A stretch of DNA of 12,646 bases from Rhodobacteraceae bacterium UBA996 (GTDB lineage: Bacteria > Pseudomonadota > Alphaproteobacteria > Rhodobacterales > Rhodobacteraceae): NCBI GenBank assembly GCA_002291955.1, contig DBBA01000033.1, forward strand, positions 1 through 12,646. Direction: 5' to 3'. A program made the translations under genes and the position numbers. Below are positions 6,123 to 12,646 of the stretch, piece by piece (within the stretch, counting starts at the first letter, position 1; each line of letters starts with the position of its first letter). The notes below the pieces were generated by a model. That model made no database searches and was not told the DNA's origin. It was given only the letters and a program-made list of their open reading frames with translations.

Positions 6123-8384
6123 GTGGGCCTGCTCGGAAAACCCTTCGGACGCGACTACGCGGTCGAGCGTGAGCCCAGCATTCTGCGGGTATCGTCCCTG
6201 CGGACCCTCGGTAGCCTGCTGCACCAGATGGAGGCAGAGGCGCCAGACTGGGTGGTTGTCTTCCGGGCGCATGGTGCGGCGCCGGAGGGGCGCTACCTCT
6301 ATGCGCTCAGGCCGGACGAGATTCGCGGTCTCGACACACCGCGCACGGCAACGCTGGAGGTCGCCCTGGACCTTCACGAGGAGACCGCGAGCGGCGAGGC
6401 GCGAAGCGGGCGGCCGGTGGTGGACGACGACGGCGGCTGGTGGCGGCCGCGTTTCGTCGAACTGGATGCGGACGGCTCGGTCGTGGCCATCTTCGAGGCG
6501 CAGCCCTTGGCGCACGCCGAAGTCTTGGTGCCTGCCGCCAAGGATTTAACGGTTAAGGATGCCGAACTGGACTTCGACGGTTTGCTGGACGACCTGCTCA
6601 AGGAGTTCTCGGTCGATGCTGCCCCAAGGGCCGCGGATGACGACGCCGACGCATCGGTTGCGGAGGAAAGCGGGGACGACGGTGGCGGCGGTGCAGGCGT
6701 GCCCTATCACCCGCTGCCGCGGTGGTCGGAAGATGATGCGGCCCCGCTTGACCTTGGGCCCGCGCGCGGCCCGTCGCCCAGTCCCCCGGGCTTAATCCCG
6801 GACCCTTCCCGACCAGGCGGCATCACGGAGTCCCTTCAAGGTATGCTTGCGGGTCTTCGGGATGATCGGCCCCCTGCGAAGGTCGATCTGACGCTGTCGG
6901 CGGAGGCCCCGGCCGAAGCCTGTGTCGGCGCCGCGATCGATGTCTCGTGGCGCGTGGAACGCAGCGAGGGCTCGCGACCGCTCGCGCACCACTTGACGGC
7001 TTCCGCCGAGGCCGAGACGCCGGTCGTGGTCGTCCTGACGATGCAGGGCGGGGCCGTCGAGCGGATCGGAGAGAGTGTCGTGCAGGTCGCCCCGCCGGGT
7101 CCGCAACGCCCGGCGTCGGGCGCGTTTCGCCTCAGGGCGGTTGGGACCGGACGGGTGCGGATGGCGATCGCGTTCCTTCAGAATGGCCGCCAGCTTGGCA
7201 GCATCGGTCTTGTGATCGAGATCGTGGAGGACGCGCCGCGCGCCGAGACGACATCCCGCCGCGTTGCGGCCGAGCCGCGCGGGGGCGACGACACGCTTCT
7301 TCTCAAGATCAGCGGCGTGAAGAAGGGCGACGACTTCCACTACGAGTACTTCCTTCTCGGCCAGCGGCTCGGGATGCTGCACACGTTCGTGTCTGCCCCG
7401 CTCAAGGATGCCGGGGACGGGCGCGCGCGCACCGAACTCGACTTCGTCCACCGCATCTACGACCGCGTCTCACCCAACCTGGGCAGCCGTGCCGATCTGG
7501 TGGCGCTGCAGAAGGACCTTCGCCGTCTGGGCCGCTTCCTGTGCCACGAACTTGTCCCCGAAGATGCCCGGCGCCGCCTCTGGCCGCTGCGCGACCGGAT
7601 CGCGGGAATTCAGGTCGTGTCCTTCGAGCCCTATATCCCATGGGAACTCCTGCAACTCGAGAACCCCGACACGCAGGAGAGCGACGACCGCTTCCTTGCA
7701 GAATACAGCCTTGTGCGCACCATTGATGGTCGCAACGGGGCGCAGACGCTCCGGCTTGACGACTGGCGGTTCCTGTTCGCTGACTTCCCCCACAATTTGC
7801 ATAACCCCGTCGGGCAGTCCGAGCGCGCGTTCTTCCTCGATCCGGACCCGAAGCTTGCGTCGTCGGCAAGTCTTGCGCCCGTCGCACGCACGCCCGATGA
7901 CCTGCTGCAGACGCTGTCCGAGGGCGCGTTCGACGTTCTCCACCTGTCGTGCCACGCGGAAAGCGACCACAGTCGCATCGAGACGGCGCGGCTGATCATC
8001 GGCGACCGGCAGGGGGCCGACGGCACCATCGAGGAGGTGGCCGTGGACACGGTCGCCGTCCGCGGCGAGGCGCGGCTCAGGAGCCGGGCCCCGCTTGTCT
8101 TTCTCAACGCCTGCGACACAGGCCGCGAAGGCGCGGTCCTGACCTCCTGGGGCGGCTGGCCGGGGGTGTTCATGGAGCAGGGCGCCGGTGCGTTCGTCGG
8201 TGCGTCGTGGCCTGTACGAGACAAGCCGGCCACCGCGTTCGCCACGGCCTTCTACCGGAGCCTGCTGTCGGATCTCACGCTTGCGCAGTCGGCACAGGCG
8301 GCGCGGCTCGCGGCCAAGGCTCTGGGTGACGCATCGTGGCTCGCCTACAAGGTCTACGGCGATCCCCTCGCACGGCGGGCCTAG
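6123..8384 (+). CDS. Second CHAT-domain protease with novel N-terminal and beta-sandwich-like regions
   Basis: This 753-aa protein carries a C-terminal CHAT caspase-like protease. The start is GTG at 6123 with GGGAGA six bases upstream, and the frame begins MGLLGKPFGRDYAVERE. Residues 1-150 form a compact unrecognised domain ('DWVVVFRAHG', 'YLYALRPDEI', 'LEVALDLHEE') that could be CBS-like or sensory. Next come a ~110-residue acidic, Gly/Pro-rich linker and a beta-rich segment (about 255-380, 'VDLTLSAEAPAEACVGAAID') resembling an Ig-like sandwich. The CHAT part follows: 'FEPYIPWELLQLE', catalytic His611 in 'VLHLSCHAESD', catalytic Cys664 in 'LVFLNACDTGREG', then 'GAGAFVGASWPVRD' and 'AFATAFYRSLL'. 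Both catalytic residues are present, so it should be active. Unlike its neighbour it has no NTPase, and it is probably a downstream protease or adaptor in the same cascade (inference). It is co-transcribed with the upstream gene. Confidence 0.88.
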   Translation: MGLLGKPFGRDYAVEREPSILRVSSLRTLGSLLHQMEAEAPDWVVVFRAHGAAPEGRYLYALRPDEIRGLDTPRTATLEVALDLHEETASGEARSGRPVVDDDGGWWRPRFVELDADGSVVAIFEAQPLAHAEVLVPAAKDLTVKDAELDFDGLLDDLLKEFSVDAAPRAADDDADASVAEESGDDGGGGAGVPYHPLPRWSEDDAAPLDLGPARGPSPSPPGLIPDPSRPGGITESLQGMLAGLRDDRPPAKVDLTLSAEAPAEACVGAAIDVSWRVERSEGSRPLAHHLTASAEAETPVVVVLTMQGGAVERIGESVVQVAPPGPQRPASGAFRLRAVGTGRVRMAIAFLQNGRQLGSIGLVIEIVEDAPRAETTSRRVAAEPRGGDDTLLLKISGVKKGDDFHYEYFLLGQRLGMLHTFVSAPLKDAGDGRARTELDFVHRIYDRVSPNLGSRADLVALQKDLRRLGRFLCHELVPEDARRRLWPLRDRIAGIQVVSFEPYIPWELLQLENPDTQESDDRFLAEYSLVRTIDGRNGAQTLRLDDWRFLFADFPHNLHNPVGQSERAFFLDPDPKLASSASLAPVARTPDDLLQTLSEGAFDVLHLSCHAESDHSRIETARLIIGDRQGADGTIEEVAVDTVAVRGEARLRSRAPLVFLNACDTGREGAVLTSWGGWPGVFMEQGAGAFVGASWPVRDKPATAFATAFYRSLLSDLTLAQSAQAARLAAKALGDASWLAYKVYGDPLARRA

Positions 8385-8492
8385 GCGCCGACGGACGGTT
8401 TCGGTTGGCCGACGCTGGTGCGGGTGGTAGTTTACCTTGCGGAAATTGATCCCTGGCCCGGACAATGTGTGGTCGGGAGTGAGGGGGGAGAG

Positions 8493-11138
8493 ATGGATTT
8501 CGATCAGGCATGGCTCGCGAAGCCGGGCTTTTCGTGGCTGAAGGCCTATGCGCTCGCCTCGGCCAGCAAGCTGACATATGCCTCGCCGACCGAGATGCAG
8601 CGCGTGCTGCATCAGCGCTGGCGGATGGGCGGGCGCGTCTTCTCGATCGGCGATACCCAGGGTTTCGTCGCGACAGGCGACCGTGTGTCGATCGTTGCAT
8701 TCAGGGGCACCGAAGGCCTTGGCGACTGGCTTCACAACATCGACATTCTCGGGACCGACTTTCCACCTACGGGGGGCCGGGTGCATGGCGGCTTCGTCAG
8801 GGCGTGGAGCGTCGTGGGTGACCTTGTCCGCCGCGCCCTCGACGAGGGTCAGGGACGCACGGTGTGGTTCACCGGCCATTCGCTGGGCGGCGCGATAGCG
8901 GTCCTGGCCGCGGCAGCCGAGGCGGCGCGCAAGCCGGCCGGCGTCGTGACCTTTGGCCAGCCCCGCTTGCTCGACCGGACGGGCGCCCGAACCATCGCGA
9001 ACCTCTTCGGTCAGGACTACGTCCGGATCGTGAACGACACGGACGTCTTCGCGCGGGTACCGCCCTTCTATCGGCATGCCGGACGGCTTTTTCATTTCGA
9101 CTTCGTGGGCAACCTGCGCGCCACGGTTGCATCCGAGGGCGAGGACGGTGACGACCCCCTCGCCGAGGACGGGCCGCCGCCGCTTTCGGAAGCCGAGTTC
9201 GCGAAGCTGCGCGCCGAGGTCGCCGCGCTTGATCGCGACAGCGTCTCGCCCGAGGCGGCCGCGGTCGAGGGCATCATCCCGGGCGTGGAGGACCACCGGA
9301 TCGACGCCTATGTCCAGCTTGCGCGGCGGCAGGCCTTCCCCGAGGCGCCCACGCCGGTCGAGTCCCTGTCCTCCCTGACCGAGGAATACCTGGGCCTCGG
9401 TCCCTTGCGTGGCGGGCGCGTCGGCGACGAGCGCGCGCCCGAGGTGCTTCTTCCCGTTCTCCTGCGCCTGCGCCGCACGGACTGGACGCCGCCATCGGGC
9501 GTGGTCATCGGCTCGACCATCGGCGCGGTCGTGACGGCACGCGTCACGGCGACGGCGCTCGTGGCGCTCGAGACCGATCCGAATGTGGCCGCGATCGAGG
9601 CGAGCCGAAGCGCTGGCCTGCCCGAACTCGGGTCGAGCGTCGGCTTCGTGAAGGCCGATGTCGTCCACCGTCCGCCGGTCGCCGAACGCGGCAAGCGCGC
9701 CCTTGTCGGGATCGTGGATACCGGCGTCGATATCCTGCACGAAGCCTTCCGCGGCCCGGACGGGACCACCCGCATCCTCGCGATCTGGGATCAGGACGAT
9801 CCCTCGGGTCCCGCACCGGCAACCGTCGATCCCGTCCTTCAGGGCGGCTACGGGCGGCTCTGGCGGAAGTCCGAGATCGACGCCTTCATCGCGGCCCATG
9901 CGGCCGGGGCGCCAACCCACGGGCCGCGTCTGCGCGACCCGGACGGGCACGGGACGCATGTCGCGGCCATTGCGGCGGGCCGGGCGACGGCGCGGCAACC
10001 GGACGGGATTGCCCCAGATGCGGGGATCGTCGTCGTGATGTCGCGGCTCGACCAGACGCCGGGCAATCCCTTCTCGATCGGCTACTCGAACGCGCATGTC
10101 GATGCGCTGGCCTTTCTGCGCGGGGTGGCAGACGGAAGCACCGTGACTGGCGGGCAGCCGCGGCCGATCGCGATCAACGTGAGCCAGGGCATGAATGCGG
10201 GCGCACACGACGGGAGCACAACGCTCGAGGCGGCTTTCGACATGGCCACAGGCATGGGGCGCGACCCCGGTATCGTGATCGTGAAGTCGGCCGGGAACGA
10301 GCGTGGGCAGGCTGGCCACGCGATGAAGCGGGTATTTGACGGCGTCGAGGACCTGCGCTGGCTCAGCGGAACGCGCCTGCGCGCGATGGACTATTTCGAG
10401 GCATGGTTCGACGGGCTCGACGATATCGCCTTCGCGCTGGTCGATCCCTCGGGCAACCGCTCGACCGAAGTCTCGGTCGATGCGCGCGCCTTTTCGGGCA
10501 GCCTGGGCGGCAATCTGTGCCACATGACGATGACCGGCCCCGGGGGCCATCCCGACAACGGCCACCATCGGCTGACGATCGAGATCCACGCAAGTCCCGA
10601 ACCGATCCGGCCTGGTGAGTGGCGGCTTGAAATGACCGGCCGCAGCGTCGTGAGCGACCTCGGCGCCGTCAATGTCTGGGTGGAGCGGGACCGCACCCGC
10701 GCCGTGCAGTTCCTGGTCGAAAGCGAGGAGATGACGCTGTCGGTTCCCGGCACGGCGCGCACGGTCATCTGCGTCGGCGCCTGCAACTCGAGCCTGCCCT
10801 TGCGGCTCACGGCCTCGTCTTCCTGGGGGCTGACGCGCGACGGGCGGCGCAAACCCGAGCTCTGCGCGCCGGGCATGGCCATCATCTCGGCCAAAAGCAA
10901 CGAGGACGACCTTGCCGCGACTGTGGCCAAGACCGGCACATCCATGGCCGCGCCGCATGTGGCGGGTGCCCTCGCGCTGGTCCTGTCGGCCCGCGCTGCC
11001 GCGGGTCAGCCACAGTGGAATGCCGTCCAGCTTCGGAACGCGCTCGAGACCACGGCGCGGAGCGTGCCGCGGCGGCACCATCCCGGCGCGGGTTTCGGCG
11101 TTCTCGACGTCGAGGCCCTGATGCAGCGCCTGGCCTGA
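8493..11138 (+). CDS. Class 3 lipase fused to pro-subtilase (S8 protease) - bifunctional effector candidate
   Basis: This 881-aa fusion joins two hydrolases. The N-terminal ~210 residues are a class 3 (Fungal_lipase) alpha/beta hydrolase: 'AFRGTE' (F70-T73), nucleophile Ser130 in GHSLGG, Asp184 in 'NDTDVFARVPP' and His195 in 'FYRHAGRLFHF'. An acidic linker (about 210-310) leads to an I9-like propeptide ('LPVLLRLRRTDWTPPSG', 'VTATALVALETDPNVAAIE'). The S8 subtilase then shows Asp409 in 'VGIVDTGVD', His486 in 'DGHGTHVAAIAAG', oxyanion Asn602 in 'SAGNERG' and Ser817 in 'GTSMAAPHVAG'. The Asn-Ser spacing (~215) is much longer than in subtilisin (~65), implying an inserted beta-rich domain around 'GEWRLEMTG'. 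No signal peptide is present, so it should stay in the cytoplasm. The start is ATG at 8493 after a G-rich ribosome binding site. The frame also opens upstream to 8418, but with no site. The 108-nt gap before it may carry its own promoter. It is a likely toxic effector of the CHAT cluster (inference). Confidence 0.92.
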   Translation: MDFDQAWLAKPGFSWLKAYALASASKLTYASPTEMQRVLHQRWRMGGRVFSIGDTQGFVATGDRVSIVAFRGTEGLGDWLHNIDILGTDFPPTGGRVHGGFVRAWSVVGDLVRRALDEGQGRTVWFTGHSLGGAIAVLAAAAEAARKPAGVVTFGQPRLLDRTGARTIANLFGQDYVRIVNDTDVFARVPPFYRHAGRLFHFDFVGNLRATVASEGEDGDDPLAEDGPPPLSEAEFAKLRAEVAALDRDSVSPEAAAVEGIIPGVEDHRIDAYVQLARRQAFPEAPTPVESLSSLTEEYLGLGPLRGGRVGDERAPEVLLPVLLRLRRTDWTPPSGVVIGSTIGAVVTARVTATALVALETDPNVAAIEASRSAGLPELGSSVGFVKADVVHRPPVAERGKRALVGIVDTGVDILHEAFRGPDGTTRILAIWDQDDPSGPAPATVDPVLQGGYGRLWRKSEIDAFIAAHAAGAPTHGPRLRDPDGHGTHVAAIAAGRATARQPDGIAPDAGIVVVMSRLDQTPGNPFSIGYSNAHVDALAFLRGVADGSTVTGGQPRPIAINVSQGMNAGAHDGSTTLEAAFDMATGMGRDPGIVIVKSAGNERGQAGHAMKRVFDGVEDLRWLSGTRLRAMDYFEAWFDGLDDIAFALVDPSGNRSTEVSVDARAFSGSLGGNLCHMTMTGPGGHPDNGHHRLTIEIHASPEPIRPGEWRLEMTGRSVVSDLGAVNVWVERDRTRAVQFLVESEEMTLSVPGTARTVICVGACNSSLPLRLTASSSWGLTRDGRRKPELCAPGMAIISAKSNEDDLAATVAKTGTSMAAPHVAGALALVLSARAAAGQPQWNAVQLRNALETTARSVPRRHHPGAGFGVLDVEALMQRLA

Positions 11139-11166
11139 TCGCGTGCGCTTCACCAGAGGACTTGCC

Positions 11167-11952
11167 ATGACCCGGATGCCAAGCACGCGCGAGGTGGTCG
11201 ACTTTGTCGAGGGCCTCGAGCTTCCCAAGGTTCTGGGACTGGGAGCGCTTCGCTCGACCGAGCAAGACGCACTTCCGCCACCCCATTTCAGCCGCTCCAG
11301 GGATGACGCGGTTGCGGTCGGCTCGCAGATCGCAGCCTTTGCGGAAGGGTTCGACCCTGCTCTGCGCGAGCCCATCGCTGACGCATTCCTGATCGCCCAG
11401 CTTGCGGCGGACCGGCACGTGCAAACAACGGGCGGCGGGACGCGCGACTGGTATGTCGAATATGTCCGGGTCCTTGGCGGCCTCGGTCTTGTCGACGAGG
11501 AGCGTTCCATCAACTTCAAGACCTTCTCGGGCACGGCGGTCGAGGTGCACGATGCGCTCATCCCCGTGCTGACTACCGTGATGGCGCCCGCAGTGGCCGG
11601 GGCAACGGCGCTTGTCGCCGTGCTGGAAGGGCTGGCGTCGATGGACCGCAACCGGCCCTGGATCACCCTTTTCGACCGGACGAGCCAGCGCGTCCATGCC
11701 AACCAGTTCCAGATCAGCCATGCAGCCGTCGTGGACGGGGTGCCGATGATTTCGCTCGCCGCATTCGTCCTCGACGCCAGCCGGTCCACGACGCAGGTGC
11801 TGTTCTTCCGCTTCGACGGCTCGGAGGCGCGCCTGAGCCATTTTTCGCGCCGGATGACGCTGAACATGGGGGACTTCAAGGCCGCGGCGCCTGCGCTCCG
11901 TGCAAAGCTCGGCGACCGGGTGACCGACTTCATTGCCGGGATCGAGATCTGA
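11167..11952 (+). CDS. Unrecognised 261-aa protein, last gene of CHAT/lipase cluster
   Basis: I do not recognise this family. The ATG at 11167 follows AGAGGA with a 6-nt spacer. A GTG at 11143 in frame is less likely. The first ~120 residues are mixed helix ('IAAFAEGFDPALREPIADAF'). A central hydrophobic/amphipathic stretch (about 128-155, 'ALIPVLTTVMAPAVAGATAL') could insert in a membrane. The C-terminal ~100 residues are beta-rich: 'WITLFDRTSQRVHANQFQI', 'GVPMISLAAFVLDA', 'TQVLFFRFDG'. There is no signal peptide and no obvious catalytic triad. It begins 28 nt after the lipase-subtilase gene on the same strand, so it is probably co-transcribed. A pore-forming effector held inactive until cleaved, a protease substrate, or an immunity protein are all compatible. 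None is shown by the sequence. Confidence 0.8.
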   Translation: MTRMPSTREVVDFVEGLELPKVLGLGALRSTEQDALPPPHFSRSRDDAVAVGSQIAAFAEGFDPALREPIADAFLIAQLAADRHVQTTGGGTRDWYVEYVRVLGGLGLVDEERSINFKTFSGTAVEVHDALIPVLTTVMAPAVAGATALVAVLEGLASMDRNRPWITLFDRTSQRVHANQFQISHAAVVDGVPMISLAAFVLDASRSTTQVLFFRFDGSEARLSHFSRRMTLNMGDFKAAAPALRAKLGDRVTDFIAGIEI

Positions 11953-12142
11953 CCATTACACACGCTGACCGACGTTCGCTTTGGGCCGAGCACGACTGCA
12001 GGGACGTCGGGCGCGGGAAGCGTCCTAGGTGAGGGCCGCGCTGCAGCCATCTGCCACTCCGACCGGCAGCTTCGGGCCGGGAGTCCCCCTTCGATGTAAG
12101 GCACGAACGGCTGTCGCGGCTGCGCAGCAATCGCCAACATAA

Positions 12143-12156
12143 AGGGCGGAAAGCGG
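12143..12156. repeat. REP-like half-site AGGGCGGAAAGCGG, second copy
   Basis: This is an exact 14-bp match to 3530-3543. Here it overlaps the left arm of the 12153-12185 hairpin, so the full palindromic unit is intact on this side of the CHAT cluster. Confidence 0.4.
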
Positions 12157-12185
12157 CCACTCACCCGTTCCGGGCGAATGGCCGC
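12153..12185 (-). terminator. Strong hairpin between convergent genes, REP-like / probable terminator
   Basis: The arms GCGGCCA (12153-12159) and TGGCCGC (12179-12185) pair perfectly. The stem continues inward through TC/GA and CCCG/CGGG, with two single mismatches, to a 3-nt loop, making a ~15-position stem. Read on the minus strand, the stem begins 9 nt past the stop of the 'transmembrane anchor' gene and is followed by TTTCCGCCCTTT, a weak T-rich tail. It lies between two convergent genes, so it probably ends transcription of that minus-strand gene and may also stop the CHAT operon. The shared half-site with 3530-3543 suggests it is a member of a dispersed intergenic palindrome family. Confidence 0.6.
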
Positions 12186-12193
12186 CATCGGTC

Positions 12194-12646
12194 TCAGTAG
12201 GTTTCGACGATGTCGCTGTAGCTCCCGCGCAGCTGGAGCGTGACGGTCACTGCCGTGTCGTCGCGGTTGCGCCAGAACCAGCCGTGTTCGCCGGGGAACG
12301 GCGCTTCGATGCTGCCCGCGCCCTCGGTCGCGCCGCGGCCGCGGGCGTAGTCGATCGACTGACCGTCCCCATGGGCGTGCAGGTCGAAGTTGATCCGTCC
12401 GCCCTCCGCGACCCACGCGTATTCGGCCACATTGCCCGCGGCCATCACCAGCTTGATCTCGGCCGTGGCACCGGGATCGAGCGTGAAGTTGACCGTGTTC
12501 GTCCAGGCTTCCTGCGCATGGGCGGCACCGACGAACAGGCCGAAGATGTCGTCCATGAGGCTGGAGGACTGCTCGCCGTGGATCAACGCGTCCTCGGCCG
12601 CCTCGCGGGCAAGCTCCTGCTTGATCTCGCCCATCTCCGTCAGGCC
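12194..12646 (-). CDS. 'Transmembrane anchor protein' family, C-terminal part, cut by the right edge
   Basis: The visible ~150 residues match the family annotated as transmembrane anchor protein in Rhodobacterales and relatives. In full-length members, an N-terminal membrane helix precedes 'LGLTEMGEIK', and here the frame is open to the window edge reading GLTEMGEIKQELAREAAED. A short variable spacer follows, then a beta-rich soluble domain: 'WTNTVNFTLDPGATAEIKLVM', in short segments, with 'GGRINFDLHAHGDGQS', 'FPGEHGWFWRNR' and 'VTVTLQLRGSY' near the end. An internal ATG at 12634 could start a short form, but family comparison says the true start lies outside the window. The spacer contains 'GAAHAQEA', which resembles a signal-peptide cleavage site in an odd place. 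Function is unknown. From memory, the family often sits near metal-transport or efflux genes. It is convergent with the CHAT cluster. Confidence 0.78.
   Translation of the reverse strand, partial: GLTEMGEIKQELAREAAEDALIHGEQSSSLMDDIFGLFVGAAHAQEAWTNTVNFTLDPGATAEIKLVMAAGNVAEYAWVAEGGRINFDLHAHGDGQSIDYARGRGATEGAGSIEAPFPGEHGWFWRNRDDTAVTVTLQLRGSYSDIVETY

Noticed and set aside
8418..8492. Upstream start of the lipase-subtilase gene (25 more residues)
   Set aside because: There is no ribosome binding site at 8418. The ATG at 8493 follows a G-rich site and begins near the lipase domain.
7470..12416. A very long open frame on the minus strand (over 1,600 codons) antisense to the CHAT2, lipase-subtilase and 261-aa genes
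   Set aside because: Its translation is Arg/Ala/Gly/Pro-rich with no domains. It mirrors the G/C-biased third positions of three well-supported genes with intact catalytic motifs on the plus strand.
1..12646. CRISPR array, tRNA, rRNA or insertion sequence
   Set aside because: I saw no regularly spaced repeats, tRNA-like cloverleaf, rRNA signature, transposase or terminal inverted repeats. A computed scan would be needed to exclude weak cases.

Overview
The window is GC-rich DNA with strong G/C preference at codon third positions. The right-hand gene belongs to a family I associate with Rhodobacterales, and the DUF6499/DUF2285/XRE trio at the left is typical of alphaproteobacterial integrative and conjugative elements (ICEs). 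The best reading is a genomic island or ICE-derived region of a rhodobacter- or roseobacter-like alphaproteobacterium. All family calls come from reading translations by eye; no search was run.

Layout. (1) Bases 1-880 hold an ICE-type regulatory module. On the minus strand are the N-terminus of a DUF6499 protein, whose frame must shift by +1 to stay family-like, and a stand-alone DUF2285 protein. Divergent from them is a small XRE repressor, with an 8-bp perfect palindrome in the shared promoter. The arrangement resembles the qseM/qseC/fseA transfer-control genes of the Mesorhizobium symbiosis ICE. (2) Bases 891-3402 are a minus-strand operon: a LuxR-family regulator with an autoinducer-binding domain, a small protein with a possible signal peptide, and a 390-aa protein. 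The last has a permuted papain/NlpC-like His-Cys arrangement and an acidic tail with five Phe-Gly motifs. (3) Bases 3424-3933 are largely non-coding and carry a long hairpin and a REP-like half-site. (4) Bases 3934-11952 are a four-gene plus-strand cluster: a CHAT protease fused to a STAND-type NTPase, a second CHAT protease with a beta-sandwich-like middle, a class 3 lipase fused to a pro-subtilase, and an unrecognised 261-aa protein. (5) Bases 11953-12646 hold a strong REP-like hairpin/terminator and the 3' part of a 'transmembrane anchor protein' gene running in from the right edge.

How it may work. The four-gene cluster looks like an NTP-dependent, protease-cascade conflict (anti-phage or cell-suicide) system. 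In this model the STAND NTPase of the first protein gates its caspase-like CHAT domain. Either CHAT protein could cleave a partner. The lipase-subtilase fusion, with intact catalytic residues for both enzymes and no signal peptide, would be the membrane- and protein-degrading effector. The 261-aa protein has a hydrophobic central segment and might be a membrane effector, substrate or immunity component. This model is inference from gene content. Each enzymatic domain is directly supported by its motifs, but I do not recognise the four-gene combination as a named system.
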